Shown here: one piece after another, positions 41,690 through 53,137 of the stretch | Position numbering within the stretch: the stretch's first letter is position 1 | Layout of the letters: every line of letters starts with the position of its first letter | Assembly: GCA_039704465.1 (NCBI GenBank) | Contig: JASFAU010000011.1 | Span: forward strand, 868,001 to 932,000 | Origin: Plasmodiophora brassicae | Taxonomy: Eukaryota > Endomyxa > Phytomyxea > Plasmodiophorida > Plasmodiophoridae | DNA length: 64,000 nt | Direction: 5' to 3' | Notes under the pieces: generated by a model | What the model was told of the DNA's origin: nothing | Seen by the model: only the letters and a program-made list of their open reading frames with translations | Database searches by the model: none | Translations under genes and position numbers: made by a program

Positions 41690-43455
41690 GGAGCGCCGTC
41701 TGATCGATCAGGCCATCAGGTCCAACCGTCCGACATGTCGCGGCGCAGCTGCCAAGGCATGTCGAGCCAAGGTATCCGCCCCGATCGACCCAGCCCGTCT
41801 ACCACGACCCGACCTGTCGAAGCTGAAAGCGACCGACATTCCCGTACCCAACTCAATGGCCGATGCCCTCTCATCACCTTTCGCTGGCCACTGGTGGGAC
41901 GCCGCCGTCACCCAGATGGCAACACTGGACGCCAAGGACACGTTCGGCCCGCTAATCGACCTGCCGAAAAGTAAGATCGCTGTTGGCGCCAAGTGGGTGT
42001 TCCGAGTGAAGTCCTCGCTCAGTGGCAACGGTGGCATCCGCAAGTTCACCGCCCGACTCTGTGCTCAGGGCTTCCGACAACGCCCCGGCATCGACTTCGA
42101 CGATACGTTCGCGCCGACCGCCCGTGCCACTGCGTTCCTCGTTATCCTAGCGCTCGCGGCGCAGCACGGCCTGCATCTTCGCCAGGTCGACTGGGTGGCC
42201 GCATACCTGAACGCCGACATGCTCCATGATGTTTACATTCGTCAGCCGGATGGCTTCACCGATCATCACGTCCCGTACCGAGTTCGTCAACTGCAAAAGG
42301 CCCTTTATGGAACGAAACAAGGCGCCGAACGTTGGTACAAGACGCTTCGGGAGATGCTGTTATCACTCGGATTCGAATCGATCATCGCGGACCCCTGCGT
42401 CTTCCGGTACGATCGCGATGGAAAGTTCATGATCATGTCGGTGCACACCGACGACGGTCTGCTGGCGTACAATGACGTCCCGTTCGCGGAATCCGTTCTC
42501 GAGAAGCTCTCCACGATGGCCGAGATCACCGATCAAGGTGAACCGTCGACCCTGCTTGGCATGCGCATCCGACGCGAACCTGGCACCGGCGCCATCACCC
42601 TTGACCAAGCCGAGTACATCGAGAAGGTGTTGAGCGACTTCAACATGTCGCATTGTCATCCGGTCGACACGCCGCACCAGCCTGGCGTTCACCTATCAAC
42701 GACAATGAGTCCACAAAGCGACCTCGACCGTGACGAAATGGCGACCAAGCCGTACCTCAAACTTATTGGCTGCCTGACATGGCTCGCCCATCGATGCCGT
42801 CCCGACATCGCGTACATAACGAATGTACTGGCCCAATTCTCCTCGAATCCCGGCATCCAGCATTGGCGTGCGGGGCAACGCGTTCTTAAGTACCTCGCCG
42901 GCACCATGACGCACGGCATCCGATACGAACGCCAGCCCGAAGATCGTCTGATCGCATACGCCGACGCTGATTGGGCATCCGACCCTGACACGCGACGGTC
43001 GCGCTCCGGCCACATCATCCTGCTGGCTGGCGGCCCCGTGCACTGGCAGTCACGTCGCCAAGACCTGGGCGCAGTCAAAGTTAGCTTATCGTCCACACAT
43101 GCAGAGATCAAGTCGCTGTGTGCTGTTACCCGCCAGCTGGCCTGGATCCGGTCATTCCTGACCGAAATCGGCTTCGCACGCTCCAGTCCGACGATCGTAT
43201 ACGAGGACAATCAAGGCGCGAAGGCCTGGTCTGGCTATCGTCGGATGGATGATCGCACGAAGGACATCGAGGTGCAGTTTCACTACACCCGGGAGGCCGT
43301 CGAGGCCAGTTTGATCGTGGTCCACAAGTGCCCGTCCGCCGAGATGGCTGCAGACTACCTCACGAAGCCCGCTCTCAGCACCTCGTATCATGCGAACCTG
43401 CTCCTGGCCGGCATCATCGACACAAGTCCCAGGCCGTGTGCTGCTGGAGGGGGCG
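41690..43455 (+). CDS. Copia C RT and RNase H
   Basis: The frame continues after the extra T: KWVFRVKSSLSGNGG, QVDWVAAYLNADM, YGTKQGAERWYK and the catalytic SVHTDDGLLAY (DD pair), then RNase H with AYADADWASD, SSTHAEIKSL and YEDNQGAKA. It is uninterrupted to the LTR, where the frame reads on to a stop at 43584-43586. The CAG at the site of the copia A nonsense codon confirms the wild-type state. Confidence 0.88.
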
Positions 43456-43639
43456 TGTCGAACAACGTATCCACTACGACCAGCAGCACATGCCTGCAGC
43501 ACGTGAACGCCGTCACGCACTCCGCGACTCCGTGCCCGCCGGCGTTGGCAACCGTTACACCGTCGGCGACTACGTCGCCACTGTAACGTCCGCCGCACAC
43601 GCCGTACGTAATACATCCACTTCATTATTGTCCTTCTCA
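43456..43639 (+). repeat. 3' LTR of copia C
   Basis: The 184-bp partner of 38404-38587, preceded by GGAGGGGGCG. Confidence 0.95.
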
Positions 43640-43879
43640 ACATCGCGGAAAAAATCGCAGATGGCGGTGGATCCACGAGGGCGTTGCCACTTGCCAGGTG
43701 CCGGTTCGTGATGATGGGTGTGTTGAGTGCAAAAAGCAGAAGTCTTGCGCCACGGGCTCGGCGGTGCCCACTTCTGACGCTGTCGGCGGACGGAAAAGTA
43801 GTTCCGTTAGCGCGGCCTTTTTCACCTCTGGCTCAGCTTTTCGGTTTGGAGACTTTTGGGCTTCGACTCTGTGACGGTG

Positions 43880-43936
43880 GCTGTGCCGGGCAGCGGAACG
43901 GGAAACTGAACGGAAAAGCGGCTCCGAAAGTTCTCT
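43880..43936 (-). repeat. Right terminal inverted repeat of Harbinger element
   Basis: 57 bp, the inverse of 35960-36016, ending GAAAGTTCTCT and followed by AAT. Confidence 0.9.
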
Positions 43937-43939
43937 AAT

Positions 43940-46366
43940 ATGTGTTTATCTAGCCTCGACAGCAGCTCCCGGATTCCGGAAGTCCGAGCCAGCCTTGTCT
44001 ATGGCATGAGCCCTAATATATGCCACATATTCGCGAACGAGAAGCGGGATGTCGATGGTAGATATCTCGTACCTGTGTCCGTCGTCGAAGTCTTCCGATC
44101 TGTCAACGTACTGTTAGTTGGGAAGGCCATCCACAGGGATTTGCGGCGGCTCGGAAGAACCATTGCTATCGATGAGGACGATTGTAACGGTGTTATCGAT
44201 TGGGGGCACCTCTGCAAGCAGCGTCGCGTTAAGAAACGAGACGCCTCACGTGCCGTGGTACCTGCGTCATCGTCTTTCGACAAACTTGTCTATGCTTGTA
44301 CGGGCCTGCATGTCCCCAACAAAGCAGGGCCTGTTCGGGTTTCAAAAGCATGGTCCAGGCATGTTCTTAGTAATGAACAGCTCGAGTACCTCTCTTATGA
44401 TTTACAGGCTGGGCATATTGTGTACAAACGCTGTTGCTCTCCGCGATCCGGACCGCCGTCTCAATTTGCAACTATGTCAGGCGTTGCTCGAAAGTGGCCA
44501 AAGAAGCGTTGATATTAATTATGCAACGGGTTGCCGGGTCTGCAGAAATCTGTCGGGGTCAGCTGCTGGAGCTTTGTCCAAACCAGCCGTTTCATCTTGG
44601 TTCTCAGGGCCCGGTCCGCTAACCCACGCTCGTGTCCTTGTCGTTCACGTCCTTGTTTCAAACGCGTTGTTGCATATGATGACATTTCACCGCGATGGTA
44701 TATCGCACGCTCTGGCGCCGCGTTCGTCTACTGCTTTATCTAGCTTTGGTGATGTTCCACTTGACGTCGTCGTTCCATTTTCCCTTTTACGCGACAGTTG
44801 GGCTGAGGAGAACGACGCCCAAGAACCAGAACCGGTACCATTGCAAGACGCTTCTGATCCCGGGGACGCCACGCCGAAGCGGCCTGAAGCCCCTGGCACG
44901 AATGATATTTATTGACTTCGTCCAGCTTGGCTGTACACTTCTACAGCATTGCGATGCACCTGAACTTCCTGATTGCCAACACGACGATAAGAAGACGCTC
45001 GAAGCGTTTGGCAGGTTCGTCGAGTTTCTATACATTTGCGACATGGGTCACGCCTACTGTCATCGCAGTCCACATGAATCAGGCGTTAAGCAAGGCATTT
45101 TCCATGGCATGCGACGTGTGGAACCGGCACCACTAGGACACCCTTTGCGCAAGCACTCGATGTTCGCTCTGAGCGACGCGTTCTCAATGTACGACGCCGA
45201 CGACTACGCGAATGTCATGTCCTATCTTACTGACCTTCATGGCGGTGACGATGTTTCTACGCCGCAAGCACAACCCCAGCGACAATTTTGTGGCGAAGCA
45301 TATCAGGCTGCTTAAACCCCTGCCGTTGGATACCGACGCGTCCTGCGGTTATATTGACCTTCGGGTTCATGCGCACCGGGTCAGCGCCGTCTCAGGCTCT
45401 GTTCTCTTCAGACAATTGGCACGAGACGGCCACGTCTCTGCTCGGCGACATTCTAGAGGGCATCTACGTCTCGTACAAGGCTGTCTGAGGAAGCAGGGCT
45501 GGAAGAAGTACGCGAAATTCTGGTTTCCTTTCTTCAACCTACTCGATGCATGCAACCGCCTGATGTCCAAGTGCATTGCCAAGGATCAGTTACCTGGGCT
45601 TCGACAACGCCTCCTGCGTGCTTTGAACGATCTATAGCAAATCGTACCGTCTACTTGGATGACAATTTCGGTAAATCCCCCTTTCGACTGCTATTTCGAA
45701 CGGCCTAACCGCGTAATGTTTACAGGTCCATTCTCTTATTCATCTACCCGACATCATTGAAGCTTTTGGCCCGATATCTGGGTTCGTGTGGGGCTTACCG
45801 TCTGAGCGCTTCATGCTGCTCAAGAAGGACCTGCACACTTTTGATTATCATCCAATATCGTGAAAAACTACCAGGTCTTTTCGGGTTCTTGCAAACTCGG
45901 GTATGTCACCGTTGTTGACGGTGTTCTGTACCTCACGTGATCCATTGTCAGGTTCATGTGTCCCGATCGTATTGTCCCCAACAACGCGTCCCCATTGGGC
46001 AGTGAGAAATTGGCCAGTTTGGACGCGAATACGGGTTCCATGGTCCTTTGTACCCGTAGAGTCCGCCCTTTCAAGGAGACGTTGATGGTTCTCTCCCACG
46101 ACGACCGGTGCCATTTGCATCACCACCTTCGTAACGACGATTGGCGACATTATCAGCAATCGTCGTTTCTGCAGTACTATCGACAGATCTGTGTCCTGTT
46201 CGTCAAGCAACATGGTGGTGATATTGTTGATTTTGCGGGGATGCGAGACTCCCTTCAGTCGTTTGACACGTTCTGCGAGAACATGTGTGGTAGACCTATT
46301 CTTCCGTCCTCTTGCGAGGTGTTCAACGAAGCATCTTTCGGTACGTCAATGCTGCTGAAAGTCTAA
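43940..46366 (+). pseudogene. Degraded gene, possibly C-terminal half of a Plavaka/CACTA-like transposase
   Basis: Overlapping same-strand frames (43940-44512, 44118-44915, 44880-45315, 45390-45637, 45726-45860, 46000-46366) have natural composition but change frame repeatedly. A 55-nt intron (45671-45725: GTAAAT, CCTAACC, TTACAG) joins to VHSLIHLPDIIEAFGPISGF. This resembles the HLP-DI--FGP motif of fungal Plavaka and DUF4218-type transposon proteins. The first part may overlap LTR remnants of element I. The family call rests mainly on that motif; function is lost or unknown. Confidence 0.35.
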
Positions 46367-46379
46367 TCATTTTGTGTCG

Positions 46380-47017
46380 TACTGAAATCTGAATACGACA
46401 GGAAATGTTCTTTGGAGGGTGAACATCCTGTAGGATGAGAACGCGGAGCCATCCACCACGAACCCATTTGGTGTTCGCTGTCGCGGAGGGCGCTGCCCCA
46501 GTGACCTAGCTGGTCAGGAGTACCAGCAGGTCAGCAAGCAGTCGTGGGACCGCAAGGTCCCAGTTCGAGGCACGATCTCCCCCAAAAAATGTCCCGGTGA
46601 CCAACAGCCGTACACGGCCAAAAGTTGAGGTTCTCCTGAGGAGGTTTTTGGCGGGGAAATCTCCGTGGCACCATTCTTGCGGAGGCTCCGTGGGAGGTTT
46701 CTCGTCTCGGACCTCTGGTGGAGACTGCGGCTGGAGTCTCCCACGGAGTGGTGTGCAAAATACTCTCTCAAAGGTCGACGCCGAGCTCCTGTAGAACATT
46801 TTAACAGCGGACCTCCTGAGGAGGCCTTTCAAGGAGACTCCGTAGGAGGTCCTCAGTCGTGAAGCATGGCCACGACCCACGGCAATCTGTTCGCGTCCAC
46901 ATCGAATGGGTGATTGCGATTTTGTATTTATTGGGCAAATGCCGGTTAGGGTCGTTGGGGGCATCCCTTCGACCACGCTGTCGCAGGTTTCTCCGTCTCT
47001 CCTCTTTTCTACGTTTG
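46380..47017. repeat. Noncoding stretch rich in GGAGGTCCT-type repeats
   Basis: From about 46600 to 46860 the sequence is built from degenerate GGAGG(T/C)(T/C)(C/T)(C/T) and CTCCTGAGGAGG steps, including small palindromes such as CCTCCTGAGGAGG. The same motif family forms the array at 48778-49028. I see no gene. Confidence 0.45.
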
Positions 47018-48128
47018 TCAACTTTCGTCAGCGGCCAGGCGCGGGCGTTGGACCAACGCGTCCACATGCATTAATGGTGATCGTAATTTTGTATTCGTAA
47101 CGGAAGTCGTGATGCGATCAGGGACACGCTCGTTATTCCCGTCGTCTTCTTCAGGGACGGGGTTCTTCGTTCCCCTCGACCTGTGGGTCGTCACCTTCGT
47201 AATGATCGTCATTGATAGTTGTGCCGAACTTTTCCTTATCGTCCTCGATGTAATCCCACAATTCCTGGTTATAAACCGATCGACCCGATAGACATTGCTG
47301 CCAAAGCAGGAAGCCACAATATCGTCAACAACGATGGGGCCTACACCGGTTACAGTGATCATCGGAGTGTGAAGTACAGGTTCGTCGCTGCCTGGTACGT
47401 CTCGCAGACAGAGGTTCCTAAGTCCTCTGCATGAATGTGCAGCCGTGAACGAACAAAAGGCTTGCCTAGTTCGCGTTGAATCAACGCGATAGGTCGTTCA
47501 CATAGTACCCATTGCCCAGTGGGGAGGTGAACTGTTTGGTGGGCTGGCCGATTCGAAAGCAGACGCGTCGATGGGTACTACGGACAGATTCGAGCGATGG
47601 CAAGTCGAAGCCGAGTTTGGTCCCCATAATGAACCAGATGTGTTTCAACTGCCCGAGCGATAAGGGCCTTCGATCCATACGGGTGCCACTCAGCCGCCTC
47701 GGGCTCGACGTCATTGGACCATGCATCTCCTTCGGAAAACAGTTTATACATTCGGGCTGGGGAACGTCTTCTTCATCGTCGAAAAGCTCTCCAATGGGGT
47801 CGATACAGTCGTTACCGTCGTTACAATCGATTCGGGCGCTGCCGCCTGCAGAGTCAGAATGCATCGGCTCGATGACGTCTTGCTCAATCGGGTGGAGTAT
47901 AGCATCGGCTTCAGCAGACTGGTCACCAGTCTGGTCATTCTGATCGACGATCGAATCAACGGGATCAGTCGTGGTCAACAGGTGATTGAACGCAATGCTG
48001 CTTCGGACATGACCCTCGCGCGCCAAGTGCATGGCCAACGTTCGCGACCCACCAAGTCGGGCATTGCATGCTCGACACAAGAACCCGCCATGTTCAAGCT
48101 CAATAATCACGTTCTGGTCGAATGGCAT
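47018..48128 (-). pseudogene. C2H2-finger N-terminal half of a Plavaka-like transposase, frameshifted
   Basis: The ATG at 48128 (MPFDQNVIIELEHGG) leads to a C2H2 finger (CRACNARLGGSRTLAMHLAREGH), an Asp-rich region and TSPLGNGYYVNDLS. The frame then stops at 47481-47483. The next frame continues with LIQRELGKPFVRSRLHIHAEDLG, and a third with PIVVDDIVASCFGSNVYRVDRF. These follow the order seen in fungal C2H2-containing Plavaka transposases (LGN--Y-ND, then VR--L-I-PED, then the region after PLSHLTPM). At least two frameshifts. The assignment is by remembered family patterns. Confidence 0.45.
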
Positions 48129-48409
48129 ATGATATGGCGAAATCGAAGTGGCAACCGGCGGCACTGACGACGTCGCGTATTGAAAAAGCGAGACTCGCGC
48201 GCATGAAGAAAGAGTGCGAGACTGCGCATGACAGAATGTGCGACACTGTGCAGGAGGGGCCCATAATTTCTGCACAGTGCCCGCGCCGCGGTCATTTTGA
48301 ACAGACGCTCTCGCGAGAACGATGTTAAGGCTCGAGTCGCGGCCGGCTGTCCCTGAGGCTGCGGGGTGAAACCGGAGATCATCGGCCGGTTAAACTGTGC
48401 CCGTATCAT

Positions 48410-48777
48410 ATCAATAAAACGGCAGCTGGTACTTTATGTCCACGCCACCAATCAACAACGGATGATCCAAGACAGCCAAACCCCACGCCGATCACGAAGA
48501 AAGCCGGAACCAACTCTGGGGTAATAAAATGCAGATCGTGGCTGAATGCCCTCTGCCCTCATAACCCCAAAGGTTCGCGCGCCAATAACAAGAAATCCCA
48601 GCATCTGGCCGGTTGTTCGGTGTCCGGTTGATCAGCTGTTCACAAGTCACGCATTACAAACGCCTCCAAGACGACATCGTCAAGAAACAAACACCAGAAC
48701 AGCATGATTACATAATAAACATAAGCTTCTTAGCTTGAAAATCATTACTGCTCCCGAGATCATTATAGAGTACTGTG
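48410..48777. other. No gene seen
   Basis: This is AT-richer sequence than its surroundings, with ATAAAAC and ATAATAAACAT steps and no convincing frame on either strand. It is presumably old transposon debris. Confidence 0.4.
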
Positions 48778-49028
48778 GACGATCAGGAGGTTTCGGGGAG
48801 GTCCTGCAGGAGGTTTCGCGGAGGTCCTCCAGGAGGTTCTGGGGAGGTCCTGCGGAGGCCGTGGAAGGACCTTCTCAGGAGGTTTGTCCGAGCTCCTGAG
48901 GAGGTTTTGGCGAATGTCCGTTTGCCGTTTTTGGCGGATGCGGTTTGGAGGTCCTGCAGCCAAATTCCACACAGGAGATTCCGCAAAATACCCCTAGGGA
49001 GGTCCGCCAAATGCTCCCCAGGAGGCTC
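48778..49028. repeat. Degenerate GGAGGTCCTGC minisatellite
   Basis: About ten to twelve imperfect units of roughly 18-24 nt of the form CAGGAGGTTTCGGGGAGGTC / CTGCAGGAGGTT. The spacing is irregular in the second half. Individual units are close to palindromic (CTCCTGAGGAGG). It is related to the repeats at 46600-46860. Confidence 0.6.
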
Positions 49029-49273
49029 GCTAACTTTGGCCGTGTAAATGTTGAAGGGGTGTGTTTACTGATCAGGCAGCCCAAAGTGCCAGAGCCATTA
49101 GGGGTCTCGCTTGAGCGTCTGGAAGGTAAAAGAACGGCCCGTAACAAGTGTATGTCGGCTCCCCGGCATAGGCGGTATGGCGAAAGAGGTACGACAAGAG
49201 TGCAGTCGACAAGTCCGAGCGAATCACGTCCCGTTCCGATATCGTCCAAGGCGCGATGAACCCAGTACAAAGG

Positions 49274-49389
49274 TGACGGGCCGGCACGGCCAGGCCGGGT
49301 GATGTTGGCGTTCTGCTGCTGAACCTTCGATCCTCGGACTCGAGACCGAGGCGCCTGCGTGATGAAAAAGCGCGAAAAACAAATAAAAC
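49274..49389 (-). repeat. Dispersed repeat, copy 2
   Basis: Reverse-complement relative of 998-1105, with GCAGGCGCCTCGGTCTCG and CCCGGCCTGGC in common. Both copies have an A/T-rich TTTATTTG block at the same side. Confidence 0.45.
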
Positions 49390-50887
49390 TAAACTAAACA
49401 AACTCGCTGTCGCGGACGGGGTGCAGTACCTTGGTGCTATCCGTAGGGTGGCACGGGTCTGTTTCTCTTGTGAACCAGAGCAAGATGGCTCACCATTCCT
49501 TCTGGATTTATTCTACTGTAATAGGTTGGTGTTCTGTCACACCTGCGTGTCCACCAGTTGCTCTAACTTCTCCAGGTGGTGGCTGATTGAGCATGTTGAC
49601 CAGGAAACAGCGGGCGTCTGCCTCCTTGGATACATTGTTCACCTGTGCATTCAGTCCATGGTTTCCCATAGAACAGGCCGTTCCAAATAATGTTGTCCTC
49701 GTGTCCAGCACGGTCGCCCGCGAGAACCGAGTTGGAAGCACGAACAAGCGGTACCGCACCAACGACCCGATCGAGTTCGTTTGCGTATTGAACCGTTCCA
49801 ACATGATTCCAGACTCGCCAATTTCGACTATTCCGTTTGAGTAAACAACAAGGCCGACTTGTTGTCACACGGCACATGCGTTTAATGAGAAATGTGATAT
49901 TTAGTTCGTAGTCCAACCTCGATTCGCATTGCCATGCGTCGAGACTAACCACAACGAATACGGCAGGCGACGTGAATCATTCACCAGTTGATATTCAGAA
50001 CATTGAATCGTTGTTCGCGTTCCAGCTTCGAGATGCAAGACGGTTGCAGGAAAATCGGCTTCTCTTGAGGTTCGAAAAACAACAGGTTTCTTACATCTAA
50101 CCTGGATCACCAGGAAGATGCACGTTGGTTGCAGACGGTTAGCCCTACATCCACTCTGCATCCCGGTCCGGGAGGGTCCGTGGCAAATTATGGGTCTGCA
50201 TCGTTCCTGCATCCACACCGGATGCAGGCGATAACTGCTGGATGCGCCATCCGCCAATGACATCCTTAGACAAACCGCAATGGATCATGGCGTATTTCAG
50301 CCCATTCTCATTGCGAAGGAGTCAACGTACTTCACCCAGTCAGCAGCATGTTTGAGGAAGAATGTTTTGCCGGGATCCTTGAGTGCCCCCGACACGCGTT
50401 GCCAGTCTCCGCCATTGATCGCATCACCTTCATGGTCAGACTTCTCTTCAGTCCTGATCTCCTCTTCGGCACCGTCGCCTTGTTGCTGTTCCGGATCTCG
50501 CGGCACTTGATGGGGCTGTCGCTGCTGCTAATGCAGCTGCGAGCGAGCAAATGCGGCAGCAATAGGTGACGCTGAAAATACCGACAACGCTTGCGACGAT
50601 GATGATGCAGCTGGAGCCATCGTTGTATCTCACCTGAACTGAATGCAATGAATTCCGGGTCCCTGCGGGCTCAGCGTCCAGCACCTGAGGCATCCGTGAG
50701 GGCCGACTCGCACTGCGGCGCTGCGTATGCCTATACACACTAATTACGTGTCAAAATAAATAGTGTGTATCACAGTATTCATGCCAGCACCTATATAGTG
50801 TTAATTCCCATTTAGTGTTATACACACTAATCAAGGGTTGGGGGTCGAAAACTGCTAACACCTAATTAGGTAGTCTGATACAGACTA
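49390..50887. other. Long stretch without a supportable gene
   Basis: Short frames occur on both strands, but none has a start, splice sites and natural composition together. The last 150 nt are AT-rich with repeated TACACACTAAT and TAGTGTGTAT (50738-50830), which make small inverted repeats next to the pogo element. Confidence 0.4.
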
Positions 50888-50979
50888 TCGTATTTTCACA
50901 TGAACAATCCCCCCTTGAATAGTACCCCCCGCCGGATCATGCGTGGCGCGGACGTTACGGACTGAGGATGGACGCGTTG

Positions 50980-51190
50980 GCCTTGCGGCTGGAGATTGTC
51001 GGTCTACTGTATAACGACAGCGGACGTAGCTGCGAACGGCACCCTGACGGCTGCGGTAAAAGCGTCCAGGTCGACGATAAGCTCAAGCTTGTTCCAGCCG
51101 TAGTTCAACGCCATGAAGTTGTCGACGGCGTCCTCGTTCCTGTTTCCCTCGAAGATGCTGTCGCTGTTCATACATTCGGAAACAATCCCT
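50980..51190 (-). other. Possible C-terminal tail exon of the pogo transposase
   Basis: The minus-strand frame reads MNSDSIFEGNRNEDAVDNFM, then MALNYGWNKLELIVDLDAF, to a TAG at about 51017. It is acidic, like the tails that follow the last helix in pogo/Tigger transposases. The main frame stops at 51389 right after TWRKIGL, where such tails begin, but I could not define a clean splice pair. Low certainty. Confidence 0.25.
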
Positions 51191-51388
51191 GCCGAGTCGC
51201 CTTCATGCCGATATCAATGCTCTGGCGTAAGAACGACTTCCTCGGCAAGATCCTCATCGTGGAAAGTCTAGGAGACCTCAGCCCCTTCCTTCAAACAAGA
51301 AGACGATCACATCTTCGTGGTGGTAGTGCAGTGTGCGTTTGCGCAGAGCTGATCCAAGCGAATTGTATTCAATCACATTAAAGGATTG

Positions 51389-52758
51389 CTAGAGTCCGAT
51401 TTTTCGCCACGTCGCTGTGATCATTTCCTGCGGGATCTCACGCCACGCCTGAACCGCCCATTGGCGAATGAGCGGCCTTGACACTTTGGGCGCCGTGCCT
51501 GGTCGCGCCGTCAGCTCTTCAATCATCCACGCGTCCCAGAGAGTTCGGATCCTATCCTTGAACGGCTTGTTGATGCCCACATCCACCGCCTGGAGACGTC
51601 CCGTGTACGATGGTGGAATGATGTCGACCTCTGCACCATACCTGGCAAATGCGTCTCGCACAGGGGTACACTTGTGAGCAGCGAAGTCGTCGAGGAGCAT
51701 CAGCGATGTCACGGGACGGTTTCCGATCCAGGGACCAAAGATTTCGTCTGCATACACCTGCATGCCCCTTTCATCATTCCAGGATGAAGACTGGACAATG
51801 CAGCGGTGGCCGTCGTTCATCTGGTCGTCCAACCGCTTCATCTCCTTCTCAACACGCGCACCCGGTTTGCCTACAAACCCATCACAACGTTACACTTCAA
51901 GGATCCATTGATGCATTGGAGACAAAACAGTCTTACCTTTAAAGATGAGCAGAAGAGGCAGCTTGTCTCCTGCCAGCGAAACGGTGATGCACACAGTTGC
52001 GCGATTGGCGTTGCTGGTGGTCTTGCAGGGAACTGTTCTGCTGCCCTTTCTCGCAAGAGTCCATGCCTTCGGCATATCGAAGGGCATTGGTGTCTCATCC
52101 ATATTCAACACCAATCGTGGATCACGGATTCCGAGCATGTCAATGAGGTCCTTTGTGACCTTGACGTACTCCTGCACAACCGCCTCATTGTGGCGCGTGT
52201 TCTGAGCGGTGCGCGTGTACCGCCGTGTCACCAGCTTTCCGTTGTTGTTGAGAAAGCGCCGGATTTTCTGTTCTGCCGTCTTCTCATTGGTCACAGATGC
52301 GGCAAACTCTGGGAACGCCCTAGCAAACTCGGTTACAAATACTGGAAGGCATAATACAGACACCGGCCTGACCCCTTGGCGTACAAGTAGATGGACCGGA
52401 CGTTGATATTAACGTCCAGCGCCTCAAGCTCGATGACTCGCGCTTCGATAGCTTCCTGGACAGCGACCGGCAAGCTGGAGGCACGCCCATGGGATCGGGT
52501 TTTCCGTACAGACGTCTTGCGACTGAAGGATTTGAAGCTCACCGGTGCTCCATCCTCATCAGACGATTCGATTGTTTCGTTGTCGGATCCCATGACATTA
52601 CGGCGCCAGTCCCGTATTTGTTTCGACGAAATGTCGTACTTACGAGCCGTGCCTTTAACTGTACCCCCGAACGACTCGCGCACTAGGGATCGCTTCTGCT
52701 TGACCGTCCAGACGCATCGCCTGCTCTTCCGCGCCCGTTCTCCCTCCGACGTCGGCAT
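51389..52758 (-). pseudogene. pogo/Tigger transposase with one intron and one frameshift
   Basis: The ATG at 52758 (MPTSEGERARKSRR) starts a psq-like HTH (VKGTARKYDISSKQIRDWRR). Near 52363 the frame shifts by one between YAKGSGR and PVFVTEFARAFPEF. A 66-nt intron (51871-51936: GTAAGA...TTTGTAG) joins LLIFKG to KPGARVEKE in phase. Catalytic residues: D in VLNMDETPMPF, D in LMLLDDFAAHK and a third D in LQAVDVGINKPFK. The frame shift is either a mutation or an undetected tiny intron; otherwise the domain set is complete. Confidence 0.75.
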
Positions 52759-53041
52759 CGTACGACTGTCCAACTCTCAAAAAACGCGCGAAAATGCAAT
52801 GGTTGCCGACCAAGCGCATGGACAAAGGCGCCGTGCGTTGCAGTGTCTCTTGGAAAATCCAAACAAAAAACATCCACGTTATCTAGAAAACATCTACAAC
52901 AAAGATGCCGAAGTTTACGGCTGGAAACCTGAAATTGAGTGGAAGTTACACTTACATATCCCCCCTCGGGGTACTCGACTGGCGCAAAAACTGCGCGCAG
53001 AAACATTTGGGGGATTGTTCATGTGAAAATACGGTAATTAC

Positions 53042-53137
53042 TGTCAGGCGTCGACATAGCAGGTCGGCGCCGGAATAAAGTCCGTGCGAGCGGGGACCGA
53101 CGGCAGTCGGTCAACGCGTCGTCGTTGAGTCGTGACA
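53042..53137 (+). repeat. 5' LTR of D with self-primer; PBS follows
   Basis: 96 bp with GGAATAAAGTCC, then the hairpin GACCGAC (53095-53101) - GGCA - GTCGGTC (53106-53112). The PBS GTTTGACCGACC starts at 53138 and pairs over 9 nt with GTCGGTCAA (53106-53114). Confidence 0.9.

Larger units (their letters stand above)
38404..43639 (+). mobile_element. Ty1/copia element C, nested in the Harbinger transposon
   Basis: 5,236 bp with identical-looking 184-bp LTRs (38404-38587, 43456-43639) and a perfect target duplication ACATC (38399-38403, 43640-43644). It is the least damaged of the three copia copies: its only evident lesion in pol is one extra T near 41684, apart from the shared 4-G run at 40019-40022. 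Confidence 0.95.
35960..43936 (+). mobile_element. PIF/Harbinger DNA transposon (carries copia C)
   Basis: Terminal inverted repeats of 57 bp (35960-36016 and 43880-43936) begin AGAGAACTTTCGGAGC and differ at about one position. The flanks read AAT on both sides (35957-35959, 43937-43939), matching the 3-bp target duplication of this superfamily. It contains the two expected genes, a DDE transposase and a Myb/SANT-like protein, convergently arranged and 7 bp apart. Without copia C and its duplication the element is about 2.7 kb. Confidence 0.92.
50888..53034 (-). mobile_element. pogo/Tigger-type DNA transposon
   Basis: Terminal inverted repeats of about 26 bp: TCGTATTTTCACATGAACAA from 50888, and its near-perfect inverse ending at 53034. 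TA lies on both sides (50886-50887, 53035-53036), the duplication of the Tc1/mariner-pogo superfamily. The interior holds a minus-strand transposase with a psq-type helix-turn-helix and a DDE_1 domain. Length is 2,147 bp. Confidence 0.88.

Noticed and set aside
49508..49952. Minus-strand frames near 49.5-49.95 kb
   Set aside because: Short, overlapping in several frames, no start or splice evidence, and no motif; treated as noncoding.
50968..51381. Plus-strand frame of 137 codons inside the pogo element
   Set aside because: It is antisense to the probable acidic tail of the transposase and shows no recognisable domain.
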